A model generated the notes under the pieces. It did no database searches and had not been told where the DNA came from. It saw nothing but the letters and a program-made list of their open reading frames with translations. A program made the translations under genes and the position numbers. From positions 1 through 64,000 of the forward strand of contig JAERMQ010000027.1 of NCBI GenBank assembly GCA_016844745.1: a stretch of DNA of 64,000 bases, written 5' to 3'. Below, piece by piece: positions 27,754 through 36,525 of this stretch (the first letter of the stretch is position 1; each line of letters opens with the position of its first letter). The DNA comes from Ignavibacteria bacterium (lineage in GTDB: Bacteria > Bacteroidota > Ignavibacteria > Kapaibacteriales > UBA2268).

Positions 27754-28362
27754 TAGCGCCCTTTGCGAGCTTTGCGTGAAAAAATCTCTCGCAAAGGACG
27801 CAGGGATGAAAAAATATAACACATACCCCTAATCTTTGCCACCCTATAGTCAGAAGTTCCTATCACTCAAATCAATCCAATTATTATCTTTATCCGGATT
27901 AATATGCTCGAAACTTCAATTCTTTATGAGATTACTTATTTTCGTTGTTATACCAAGTTGTGTTCAAACAGACAAGAATGTCTGTTCTAACGACTGTTTC
28001 ATTTCTTGAGCCGCCATAAGCAATTATTTTCTCTACTTCTTGGTGGTAGTTCCCAACTAATAATCCGGACATGCTGCTTTGGATTAATTATTTTGCATTA
28101 AATCTTTAACATATTTAAACAAAATAACTAATATTCCAAATAAATCAAAATATTTGAAAAAATTGTTTCATTTACATCAAGAGGAACATTTAGTTAGGGT
28201 GCAAATGTTAAATTATGGGGATTCCTGCTTTCGAGACTGTGTGAAAAGTCAAAAAAATTGTCATTTGTAACTTGATACAGAATCCATAAACAGCACTGGG
28301 AGTGGATTATGAATCAAATTACAATGACATTCTTCTATTTTTATTAGTTTTCACACAGTCTC
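27754..28362. repeat. Repeat-filled spacer (CTTTGCGAG element, AACAGAC element, GAGACTGTGTG element)
   Basis: This gene-free stretch holds a TTTGCGAG/CTCTCGCAAAG inverted repeat at 27754-27804 and an AGTCAGAAGTTCCT half copy near 27849. A CAAACAGACAAGAATGTCTG element lies near 27967. A composite element at 28233-28362 has outer arms GAGACTGTGTGAAAAGT and AGTTTTCACACAGTCTC. No coding sequence is supported. Confidence 0.75.
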
Positions 28363-28418
28363 TTTCGCTGGAATGACAATAAAAACTACGGTTTTTCAAT
28401 TCTTTTCCCTAATTCTTT

Positions 28419-29045
28419 TTATCTTTTAGCCAAATCAACAATATCCTTTACTTCAAGGATGGATTTTTCGTAGCCTTTTATCACTGAATTTAGTATCGCC
28501 AATCCTAACTCGGGTAAAGTCGATACGAAATTTGGGAATATGTGGCGCATTGCTGGATAGAGCCATGTAATCAGATAATAAAATTTCTTGGTATTTTTCA
28601 ATCCATGTGTAGGATACAAAAAGCCGGGTCTCACGGCAAATACCTTTTTGAATGGAAGTCTGAATAGAGCATTTTCCGTTTTACCTTTTACCCTTGCCCA
28701 CGAAATTCTGCCACTCTCGCTGGAATCCGTTCCTGCGCCTGATATATAGCAGAATGTCATTTCTGTGTTAATTCCTGACAAAGTCGTTGCAAAGTTCAAT
28801 GTCAATTCATAAGTTATTCTGTAATATTCATCTTTGGAGATACCAACGGAAGACATGCCCAAACAAAAGAAACAAGCATCATAACCACTTATCTGCCCTT
28901 CGATTGAGGACAAATCATCAAAGCTTTTGATAATAATTTCCTTTAATTTCGGATGCGATAATCCCAATGATTTTCTATTTATTATAAGTACGTTTCCTAC
29001 AGCCGGATGTAGAAGGCATTCATGCAGGACACCTTCACCCACCAT
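28419..29045 (-). CDS. NAD(P)-binding Rossmann protein, N-terminus cut by a frameshift
   Basis: An SDR/HTATIP2-like oxidoreductase of about 224 residues when repaired. The visible frame starts MVGEGVLHECLLHP, the second half of the dinucleotide-binding loop. Immediately upstream the same frame encodes INVIITGSTG, the missing beta strand and glycine motif, but no start codon precedes it. An ATG at 29089-29091 opens MINKK in another frame, and removing one A from the A8 run (29075-29082 on the minus strand) joins the two. Later motifs include YDACFFCLGMSS and FCYISGAGTDSS...WARVKGKTE, with a Tyr-to-Trp-like change before the VKGK segment. It may be a pseudogene, a phase-variable gene or a sequencing error. 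Confidence 0.75.
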   Translation of the reverse strand: MVGEGVLHECLLHPAVGNVLIINRKSLGLSHPKLKEIIIKSFDDLSSIEGQISGYDACFFCLGMSSVGISKDEYYRITYELTLNFATTLSGINTEMTFCYISGAGTDSSESGRISWARVKGKTENALFRLPFKKVFAVRPGFLYPTHGLKNTKKFYYLITWLYPAMRHIFPNFVSTLPELGLAILNSVIKGYEKSILEVKDIVDLAKR

Positions 29046-29131
29046 ACCGGTCGAACCTGTGATTATAACATTTATTTTTTTTGTTTATCATTCATTAATA
29101 TTAAGCTTTTAAATAAATTTCAAAAAATATA

Positions 29132-29674
29132 TCACTTGGTTCTAATCATGATTAATCCTCTTTCCTGAATAAAATCATATATATCAATACATTTAATACC
29201 ATTTTTTCGTGAAACTGCAGGTATTTTATTAGGTTTTGTTTTGCTTTCATTAGTAATGAGTGTACAATTATTAACTATGCTATATGCAATCAAATAAACA
29301 TCAGCTTCTTCTTTTCCTTCTGCTTGTTTCTTTGCATCAAAAAAACCGGTATTAAATTCTGAATTAATAATTGGTATAGCTTTTTCATAACATTGTTGAG
29401 TGGTTTCAAACACTAATTCCTTTTTTCTTTTTGCTACCCACTTTTTTAAAAAATCTTTTTCTCCAACATATTCATTTATTTCCTGTTCTACAAAATCAAT
29501 TGTTCGAAAACAGTGCTGGCTGATAAGAATATCGATCTCTTGCCATACTGCATGAAATGTACTATTATTTGGAGGAAAAGTCGATTCTAATTTTATAAGC
29601 CCACATGTATCAATTACATAAATAGTCTCGATATTATCATAGTAAGGTAATGTATATGGTAAGCTCACGTCCAT
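29132..29674 (-). CDS. DUF4411 (PIN-like) protein, putative toxin
   Basis: A 180-residue protein of the DUF4411 family, which has a PIN-like ribonuclease fold: IYVIDTCGLIKLE with D22, EEADVYLIAYS with acidic residues, and CTLITNESK. DUF4411 genes typically follow an XRE/ImmA-type gene, as here: the upstream gene (29665-30819) overlaps it by 10 bp. It is probably the toxin half of a type II toxin-antitoxin-like pair; RNase activity is inferred from the fold. Confidence 0.85.
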   Translation of the reverse strand: MDVSLPYTLPYYDNIETIYVIDTCGLIKLESTFPPNNSTFHAVWQEIDILISQHCFRTIDFVEQEINEYVGEKDFLKKWVAKRKKELVFETTQQCYEKAIPIINSEFNTGFFDAKKQAEGKEEADVYLIAYSIVNNCTLITNESKTKPNKIPAVSRKNGIKCIDIYDFIQERGLIMIRTK

Positions 29675-30819
29675 GCATTAAATAATTCTCTTGTTTTAGG
29701 AATATAAGAAAGTTTCAATCCTAAATAATCAGCCATATCCTTCAAATCTATTTTATTACTATCATAAGCCTTGAAAACCAATGATAAATAATTTCTACCT
29801 CTTTCTTTTAATACTTCTTTTGGAAGATTTCTTCCTTCTGGTTCCTTACTTCTTCCAAATTGAGGTTTATTATATTTTTCATGTTGTTCCTTATAAAATT
29901 CGGGAGTAGTCCTACCCAATGTGAGAAGTCTTCTAAGTATTACTATAGGACTTACATGAAAAAGGTTTGCCAATTCAAAAAGTTCTTTTCGGTTCCATAC
30001 ATTTTTATTTTCATTTTGAGCAATTATATCATGGGATAGTAATAAAGTTGTAGGGACAAGCAATTCGGCTGCAAACATATTACACCATTGCTCAATCATT
30101 GATTCATTTTGAATTAATGCTATATTACAAAGTGCGCCATCAGAGAGTAAAATATGTCCCAATTCATGAAAAAGTGTAAATATTTTAGCAGATGGTAACT
30201 CACTGCCACGTTTAATTATTATAACAGGTATTGATTCATCAATTAAAGAAAAACCCCTTAAACCGTCTTGAGTAAGGCTTAATTGAAATATTGCTATACC
30301 TTTTTTCTCCAATTTATCTATGCAAGTATCTAAAAATTGATTATGATTTTCTTTTGTTAAAATCTCACTCAATCCCAATAAGTCTCTGAAAAAAATCCCT
30401 AGTTTTTTTGGGTCATCCTTTACTGAAGCTTTCCATATAAAACTTGGGATTGAAATATTTAGTTCTTGATTCAATTCTAATAAAGAACTTGTTAGAGCTC
30501 TTGCTTTTCGAACAGCCATTATTGTTTTTTCATTAAAAAAACCGATTTTACTTGACTCAATAGTCCTACAATCCTTAGGCAAAGATTTTTCAATTGGTGT
30601 CGAATCTAATAGCAAATTTGCAATAGTTCTTTTATAGGCTTTCGACATGCTTTTCAGATCTTCAATTGTAGGATTGATTGTGCCTGTCTCTAACTGGTTC
30701 AAATAATCAAAGGACATTTTAAGAAGCTCAGTTGCACGAGTTTCGTTTATCATTAAGCATTCTCTAGCCCATTTAAGTACAATAGGATTAGCTTTGATTC
30801 TTTTAGTTTCTTCTGTCAT
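29665..30819 (-). CDS. XRE/ImmA-IrrE family protein (HTH plus metallopeptidase), putative antitoxin
   Basis: A 384-residue protein. The N-terminal region (about 10-75) is a helix-turn-helix domain of the XRE type. The central domain carries the zinc-peptidase motif HELGH (218-222) in FTLFHELGHILL, as in ImmA/IrrE proteins that cleave or sense regulators. The C-terminal part (about 330-384) is helical and ends by overlapping the DUF4411 gene. Together the two form a known arrangement in which this protein acts as antitoxin and regulator. Confidence 0.88.
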   Translation of the reverse strand: MTEETKRIKANPIVLKWARECLMINETRATELLKMSFDYLNQLETGTINPTIEDLKSMSKAYKRTIANLLLDSTPIEKSLPKDCRTIESSKIGFFNEKTIMAVRKARALTSSLLELNQELNISIPSFIWKASVKDDPKKLGIFFRDLLGLSEILTKENHNQFLDTCIDKLEKKGIAIFQLSLTQDGLRGFSLIDESIPVIIIKRGSELPSAKIFTLFHELGHILLSDGALCNIALIQNESMIEQWCNMFAAELLVPTTLLLSHDIIAQNENKNVWNRKELFELANLFHVSPIVILRRLLTLGRTTPEFYKEQHEKYNKPQFGRSKEPEGRNLPKEVLKERGRNYLSLVFKAYDSNKIDLKDMADYLGLKLSYIPKTRELFNAWT

Positions 30820-30885
30820 TTTATATTTATTTTTTTTTGATTTTATATATATTTTCTTTAGTCGAAGAAATCAAATTTTTATTAT

Positions 30886-32607
30886 TTATTCCTTTCTTTT
30901 TTCTTCTTCCTCTTCTATTATATCGAACTGTACATTACGCACGGCTGATTCAAACTCACCCCGAATTTCCAATTCCGACTTCCCGTCCAAATAAAGGAAA
31001 CTGCCCCGCTCAAACTGCTTATAGAGCCAACCGGATATAATGCGCAATTCGTCAACATCTTCTATAGTGTAAGGAAAGCTTGCCAGAGTACCGTTGAAAT
31101 ATAAATTGTGAATATTATTATATAAATCATTCAGGTTGGAGCGCCTGCCTAAGATTTGCTGCAGCAATAATTTACCGGAACGAATGAAGAATACCTCGAC
31201 AGTTTTTTCGCGCCCTGATGCAGGTAGAACGAGTATGACATTATTTTTATTTACGGAAGTAGGCACCTGGCTTTTACGGGCGAATAATTTTTTTAGCTGG
31301 GTAATCAAATCTTTAATTTCGGCAGCATTCTCGAATTCCAATTTCTCAGAATGTTCTAACATCTTAGCTTCCAGAAATGCAACTATGCTTTCGCTATAGT
31401 CAGTTAAAAATTTACGTACCTTATCAACTTCCAAAGCGTAATCCTCTATGGAAATTCCAGCAGAGCAGGGCGAATCGCAGCGGTGAATATGGAAGTCAAA
31501 ACAAAATTTGTTCTCCGGTGAAGGCTTGATTATTTTGTCGCATTTCCGGAGCTTGAATCTTCGGTCGATAGCCTTAACTATAACGTCGGCAAGGTATGGA
31601 CTACGAAACGGTCCGAAATATTCCGCACTGTCATTATCAATGGAAAAGCAAATTTCGAGTCGGGGGAAATTCTCGTTAGTAGTCAATTTAATAAACGGAT
31701 AATGCCTGATTTGCTTATCGGCGGTATTGTAGCTTGGCTGGCGGCGCTTTATTTCTTTGGATTCCAATAACAAAGCAGAAAGTTCAGTGCCTGTCATTGA
31801 AAATCGAAAAGAATTGACACGTTTAATTAATTCATAAATTTTACGCGAATGAAGAGAATCATCCCGGAAGTAAGATTTCACCCTATCCCGCAGAGATTTC
31901 GCCTTACCTACGTAAAGCACTTTTCCTGATTTTCCTAAAAAATAATATACTCCTGGTTCATCCGGAAGCTTCTTTAACTGCTCCTCGACTTTTTCAGGTA
32001 CGACTTTTTTAGGCTTGAACTTTGAGATAGGTTGATTTTGAAAAGCAATTAACTGTTCAAGAGACTCAATATTATGCTCCCTCTCGGCAAGCTCGATTAA
32101 TTCCAACAGAACCAAAGCCGTTGCACGAGCATCTCCTAATGCACGGTGCCTGTCCCTGATTCTAATTCCGAAGTATGCAGCTAAGCTCCCAACATTTTTT
32201 TTCTGGCTACCTGCAAGAAGACGACGTGCAAGTTTGAGAGTACATAATTGGGGTAATTTGGGTAATGGCATTAACTCACGTTCGAATGAGCGGGATACAA
32301 ATCCGTAATCGAAGTTGGAGTTATGTCCGACAAATATTGCACCCGGCATTGAAAAAAAATTAGCTACAACCGGCAAAATCTCATCCGGTTCGGGGGCATT
32401 GAATGCCATCTCGTTGGTAATGCCTGTCATCTTTGATATAAATGAAGGGATGTGCTGCCGGGGATTTATTAAAGACGAATACTCCGAAATTATTTCACCG
32501 CCTAATACGGTTACGCATGCTATATCAGTCAACCTGTTTTTTACCGAATCCGCTCCCGTCGTCTCAACATCGACGACAATAAACGGAGTATCCCATATTG
32601 AATTCAT
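30886..32607 (-). CDS. DEDDh exonuclease fused to UvrC-type GIY-YIG nuclease
   Basis: A 573-residue DNA repair protein. The N-terminal domain is a DnaQ-like 3'-5' exonuclease with D13-x-E15 (VDVETTG), D100 (NFDYG) and H154...D159 (HRALGD). A GIY-YIG nuclease follows (GVYYF 219-223, LYVGKAKSLRDRV 231-243), then a UvrC-like YFGPF, four cysteines (356, 369, 377, 381) in the C...C...RC-x2-PC pattern, and a UVR motif (about 421-441) of the type that contacts UvrB. It lacks the C-terminal endonuclease and HhH domains of UvrC. This fusion is known in several bacterial groups and probably makes a UvrC-like incision. Confidence 0.92.
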   Translation of the reverse strand: MNSIWDTPFIVVDVETTGADSVKNRLTDIACVTVLGGEIISEYSSLINPRQHIPSFISKMTGITNEMAFNAPEPDEILPVVANFFSMPGAIFVGHNSNFDYGFVSRSFERELMPLPKLPQLCTLKLARRLLAGSQKKNVGSLAAYFGIRIRDRHRALGDARATALVLLELIELAEREHNIESLEQLIAFQNQPISKFKPKKVVPEKVEEQLKKLPDEPGVYYFLGKSGKVLYVGKAKSLRDRVKSYFRDDSLHSRKIYELIKRVNSFRFSMTGTELSALLLESKEIKRRQPSYNTADKQIRHYPFIKLTTNENFPRLEICFSIDNDSAEYFGPFRSPYLADVIVKAIDRRFKLRKCDKIIKPSPENKFCFDFHIHRCDSPCSAGISIEDYALEVDKVRKFLTDYSESIVAFLEAKMLEHSEKLEFENAAEIKDLITQLKKLFARKSQVPTSVNKNNVILVLPASGREKTVEVFFIRSGKLLLQQILGRRSNLNDLYNNIHNLYFNGTLASFPYTIEDVDELRIISGWLYKQFERGSFLYLDGKSELEIRGEFESAVRNVQFDIIEEEEEKRKE

Positions 32608-32912
32608 TTCATTACACTAATTTCTTCCTAAATGCAAATTACCAATTTTCATTTATTTAAGCAAATATGGATTAATCCATGATTGATACAAACCCGGATT
32701 TAAGAAATGAAGTGAATTGGACTTTGAACAAAATATTCGTAAATTTGAATCTGAGAAATTTAAAATTTGAAAATTAGAAAATTTGAAAATATTTTGAGTA
32801 AAAATTTGTAGAATAAAGAATTTTGGATTATGAATATATAACTTATAACTCATAACTTATAACTATAACTCATAATCCATAATTCGTAATTCGTAATTTA
32901 TAATTTATAATT
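32608..32912. other. Spacer of short AT-rich direct repeats
   Basis: Contains AATTTGAAAATT words and a run of ATAACTTATAACTCATAA and ATTCGTAATTCGTAATT units directly before the DUF4160 gene. No gene is supported. The repeats resemble the 33.47-33.64 kb stretch. Confidence 0.6.
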
Positions 32913-33170
32913 ATGGCTAATGTATCAATATTTCAAGGCGTTGTAGCCTGCATGTTTTATGCCGACCAAAAGCCTCCTCATTTTCATGCCGAGCATCTTG
33001 GCAACGAAGCTAAATTCGACTTTGATGGTAATATGATTGCCGGTGATATAAAATCAGTTTCTATGGAAAATATAATTAAGCGTTGGGCTAAGAGCCGCAG
33101 GAAAGAGTTAATAGAGAACTGGCATAGAGTAATCGACTTAAAACCACTGAAAAAAATACCACCGATTTAG
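32913..33170 (+). CDS. DUF4160 domain protein
   Basis: An 85-residue protein matching DUF4160: an opening with VACMFYADQKPPHFHAEHLG, in which the PPHFH segment is diagnostic, then a short beta region and a helical end (KRWAKSRRKELIENWHRV). The family almost always precedes a DUF2442 gene, as here 62 bp downstream, and the pair is regarded as a toxin-antitoxin-like module of unknown mechanism. It follows a repeat-rich spacer. Confidence 0.88.
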   Translation: MANVSIFQGVVACMFYADQKPPHFHAEHLGNEAKFDFDGNMIAGDIKSVSMENIIKRWAKSRRKELIENWHRVIDLKPLKKIPPI

Positions 33171-33232
33171 TTAATTACGAATTAAGAATTACGAATTAAG
33201 AATTACTAAATATGCCTTTTAAAGAGTGAAGT

Positions 33233-33472
33233 ATGTCAATAAGTCAATATATGCCACGGGTTGCGAAAGCAGAATATCTATCGGAATACAAATTGAAAAT
33301 CAGATTCACCGACGGATTAGAAAAAGTCGTTGATTTTGCTCCATTCCTTCGTGGTGGTATTTTCGAACCGTTAAAGGACACTGATTACTTCAAAAATTTC
33401 TATGTTGACGAATGGACTGTAACATGGAAGAACGGCGCTGATATTGCGCCGGATACACTTTATGAACTTTAA
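33233..33472 (+). CDS. DUF2442 domain protein
   Basis: A 79-residue protein of the DUF2442 family: RVAKAEYLSEYKLKIRFTDG, VVDFAPFLRGGIFEPL and TVTWKNGADIAPDTLYEL. It is partnered with the upstream DUF4160 gene. The spacer between them contains AATTACGAATTAAG repeats. Confidence 0.88.
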   Translation: MSISQYMPRVAKAEYLSEYKLKIRFTDGLEKVVDFAPFLRGGIFEPLKDTDYFKNFYVDEWTVTWKNGADIAPDTLYEL

Positions 33473-33562
33473 TACCGAATTACGAATTATGAATTACGAA
33501 TTAATGATTTTCATCCTATAATCCTCTAATCCTACAAATCCTAATTCAGACTATTATCATTT

Positions 33563-33640
33563 ACCATTGACCATTAACCATTGACCATTAACCATTGACC
33601 ATTAACCATTGACCATTAACCATTAACCATTAACCATTGA
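33563..33640. repeat. 7-bp minisatellite (ACCATTG/ACCATTA), about 11 units
   Basis: Alternating 7-bp units ACCATTG and ACCATTA fill 78 bp up to the lipoprotein stop codon. Shorter arrays of the same unit occur near 4918-4940, 40895-40918 and (reverse) 56212-56232, each abutting the 3' end or spacer of a gene. Confidence 0.9.
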
Positions 33641-34420
33641 TTAATACGGTTCAAGGCGAATATAAGTGAATTTTTTTATTATAAATTCCACATCTGATAA
33701 TTGAGCGCCTTCCTTCTTCATTCTACGCAAATTAATTGCAATTTTATTTGCCATCCCAGGTTTTGCGTACTTTATTGGAGTTGGAGTTTTATCTTTATCT
33801 GTATTAATATTGCCGAAAATTAACGGCGCTTTGAATTCGTTGCCAGGAGAACTCAGGAAGCCTAATTCACGTGCGCGAAAATGAATTTTATGTATTGAAC
33901 CGCCGGAAAAACCTCCCTGGAATTCAGGGTAATACTCCGATGCAAAAACATCATTGGGGTCCATCGATACGGTATAATACATCAACCGTTTGCAGTCCAG
34001 TATATTACCATCTTTCGGAAGGATGTCTTTGCAAAGAAAACGAATTCCGATTTCAGCCAAATCCTCGGGATGACGGGCTTTAGGATTGATACTCGAAAAA
34101 GTCAGCATAGCTGTATTAGGTAGTTTAGTGAAGTCCGAACCGAGTGTCAGTGTAAACTCACCGAAACCGAAAGAAGTATCGGATACAATTTCAGTATGCG
34201 TTAATCCGGAATCCTTAGCAGTCAATTTAATATGGAGCCAGCCGTTTTCATCGAGTGAAATATTCTTATCATTATTGACCTTCCAAAGCACGCCGGAGAA
34301 TATGATTTTCCCCTTAGAAACTGCTGATTCTGCCGGCTTTTGCTTTAAATCCTTGCAGGAAATGCTTATTACTGCTAAAATGATAAAAAATAATATCAGG
34401 TTTTTTGATTTTGATAACAT
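33641..34420 (-). CDS. Uncharacterised lipoprotein
   Basis: A protein of 259 residues counted from the ATG at 34420, preferred over an upstream TTG. The lipobox is SISC with Cys22 after a hydrophobic helix, so it is a membrane-anchored lipoprotein exposed to the periplasm or surface. The rest is beta-rich, with a GFGEFTLTL segment and MYYTVSMDP, somewhat like laminin-G/concanavalin-type folds of family-16-like carbohydrate-binding proteins; this is only a resemblance. It is divergent from the CocE-like gene at 34538, sharing a 117-bp regulatory region. Confidence 0.75.
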   Translation of the reverse strand: MLSKSKNLILFFIILAVISISCKDLKQKPAESAVSKGKIIFSGVLWKVNNDKNISLDENGWLHIKLTAKDSGLTHTEIVSDTSFGFGEFTLTLGSDFTKLPNTAMLTFSSINPKARHPEDLAEIGIRFLCKDILPKDGNILDCKRLMYYTVSMDPNDVFASEYYPEFQGGFSGGSIHKIHFRARELGFLSSPGNEFKAPLIFGNINTDKDKTPTPIKYAKPGMANKIAINLRRMKKEGAQLSDVEFIIKKFTYIRLEPY

Positions 34421-34537
34421 AAACAAGGCTTTTCAATTTTAGTTAATGTATAATTTGAAAAATTAACAAAATTCCTGCAAGCGGCAAAATAAATTATTAG
34501 AATTTTTGTCCTTAAACTAAAAAGGAGTAATTTATAT

Positions 34538-36451
34538 ATGAAATGTTTAGTACGATTATTTATATTTTTATCAGCTATCACTCTCTATCCGAATCAATAT
34601 GATATACGGATTCCTACGCGGCAAACCGACCCGGCTAAAAAATTTTTAGCGGCTGACTTATATTCAACCAATACAACTGTTCCAAAGCCCACGATATTAA
34701 TCCAGACGCCATATAACAGAAAAGTTCAAAGGGTAATTTTCAGGTTACCCCAAAGCCTAACAGAACAGCAAATGCCTTTTGATACCGTTAATTATAATTA
34801 CGTTGTCCTCGATTGGCGAGGATTCTTCGATTCCAAATCTGCCGATATTCCCGGGTACGACCGTGGTTTGGACGGATACGATGCAGTGGAATGGATTGCC
34901 TCGCAAAAATGGTCAAACGGGCGAATTGGTACTTACGGAGCATCGGCATTAGGACTCATTCAATATCAAACTGCCCGCCGGAAGCCGCCTCATCTTGTTT
35001 GCATTAATCCAATAGTAAAGGATTACAAAACAAAATACACTGATTATTATTATGGCGGAGTTTATCGCAAGGAACATGTCGAGCATATTATTTCTCTCGG
35101 TTTTTTCAGTTCCCCTGATTTGATTTTAGCGCATCCCGATTACGATATTACATGGAAAACAGTGGAAACTCAATCCGACTATCCTAATGAAATCGAAGTA
35201 CCCGCGCTGATTATCGGGGGTTGGTACGACCATTTCCCATCTGATGTTATTCGTTCTTTCATTGATTTAAAAACTAAAAACCCAGCCGCGGGCGAGCACA
35301 AAATAATTATTGGACCCTGGACTCACGGCGACTTCGGCAAGCTCCAGCAGGGCATTCTTACATATCCCGAAGCACAGAATATTCCGTTAGAAGCATCGCA
35401 AAAATTCTTTGATTATTACCTCTTGAAAAAGAATAACGGGTGGGATTCCGAATATCAAACCAAATTTTTTGTTTTGGGATTTAATAAGTGGCTGAATAGT
35501 AATTCTTTGTCCAGTATGCTTGGAAATAAGTTCGATACTTTATATTTACATCCTGATAAAACAATTCGCTTGGAGCCAATCCCGGTAACATTTGCAGCTA
35601 TCCCACCCGATACGATTTTTTATGACCCGAAAAATCCTTCACCAACAGTTGGAGGCGAGCGATTTCCAATTGATAGAAATATTCCAATCGGACCTCAGAA
35701 TATATCGGAGGATGTCGAGGGACGCAGCGACGTATTGGTTTATCGCACTGAGCCTGCTTTATCTCCAATTTATTTATTGGGGAAATTGAAAGTACGGCTA
35801 TATATATCTTCAGACAGCGAAGATACGGATTTCGGTGTCCGGCTTTGCGACTATGATTCGGAGGGGCGCTCGATTATTATCAGGCAGGGGATTAAACGAA
35901 TGAGGTTTCGTGAATCGTACGAAAAAGAAGTACTGATGCAGCCATCCGTTGTTTACCCAGTCGAAGTTGAAATCGATGACCTTGCTTATTTTTTCCAGGA
36001 AGGGCATAGGCTCGAAATTGTCGTCAGCTCATCAAATTATCCGATGTTCGATATCAATCTGAACAACGGCAAGGAACTTTACAAGCCCGGCGATACATTA
36101 AAAGCAATAAATCTTATTCATTATTCATCCGATGCAAGCCCAGCGGTAATTTATCAAACATGGACGGAATTAGGAGTTGATGATGCAAATAAATCAAACG
36201 ATGAAACTGTGAAATTATATCCTAACCCAACTACCGGTATGATAAATATTGAAACGAATTTTCAAACCCAACTTAAAATGAGCATTACCAATACTCTTGG
36301 AGTCGAATTGGCAAGTTTTGAAAGCAAAAAAGCAAATTTAGAAAAAAATATAATGACTTTTGATTTAAGCAAATATCCCCAGGGAATTTATTTTCTGAAA
36401 ACAACAGGAAATAATTTCTTCGATTTAAAAAAAATTATTTATTTTAAATAA
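34538..36451 (+). CDS. CocE/NonD-family (X-Pro dipeptidyl-peptidase-like) hydrolase with type IX sorting domain
   Basis: A 637-residue secreted alpha/beta hydrolase. The N-terminal signal (MKCLVRLFIFLSAITLYP) is followed by the catalytic core: nucleophile Ser136 in GTYGASALG, acid in IIGGWYDHF, and histidine in IIGPWTHGDFG. A jelly-roll C-terminal domain (about 370-540) is typical of the S15/CocE group. The last about 80 residues (LYPNPTTG, YPQGIYFLK) form a type IX sorting domain. Such enzymes hydrolyse esters, amides or peptides; the substrate is unknown. A strong AAAGGAG lies 11 bp before the ATG. Confidence 0.9.
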   Translation: MKCLVRLFIFLSAITLYPNQYDIRIPTRQTDPAKKFLAADLYSTNTTVPKPTILIQTPYNRKVQRVIFRLPQSLTEQQMPFDTVNYNYVVLDWRGFFDSKSADIPGYDRGLDGYDAVEWIASQKWSNGRIGTYGASALGLIQYQTARRKPPHLVCINPIVKDYKTKYTDYYYGGVYRKEHVEHIISLGFFSSPDLILAHPDYDITWKTVETQSDYPNEIEVPALIIGGWYDHFPSDVIRSFIDLKTKNPAAGEHKIIIGPWTHGDFGKLQQGILTYPEAQNIPLEASQKFFDYYLLKKNNGWDSEYQTKFFVLGFNKWLNSNSLSSMLGNKFDTLYLHPDKTIRLEPIPVTFAAIPPDTIFYDPKNPSPTVGGERFPIDRNIPIGPQNISEDVEGRSDVLVYRTEPALSPIYLLGKLKVRLYISSDSEDTDFGVRLCDYDSEGRSIIIRQGIKRMRFRESYEKEVLMQPSVVYPVEVEIDDLAYFFQEGHRLEIVVSSSNYPMFDINLNNGKELYKPGDTLKAINLIHYSSDASPAVIYQTWTELGVDDANKSNDETVKLYPNPTTGMINIETNFQTQLKMSITNTLGVELASFESKKANLEKNIMTFDLSKYPQGIYFLKTTGNNFFDLKKIIYFK

Positions 36452-36525
36452 TATTTTAAAGAAACTTTTTTATAATTAGAAGTGTTATTTAAAAAGAATT
36501 TTATAAATAAACAATAGGTGAAAAC

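Noticed and set aside
33563-33640. CRISPR-like array
   Set aside because: Units are only 7 bp with no spacers between them; this is a minisatellite of ACCATTG/ACCATTA.
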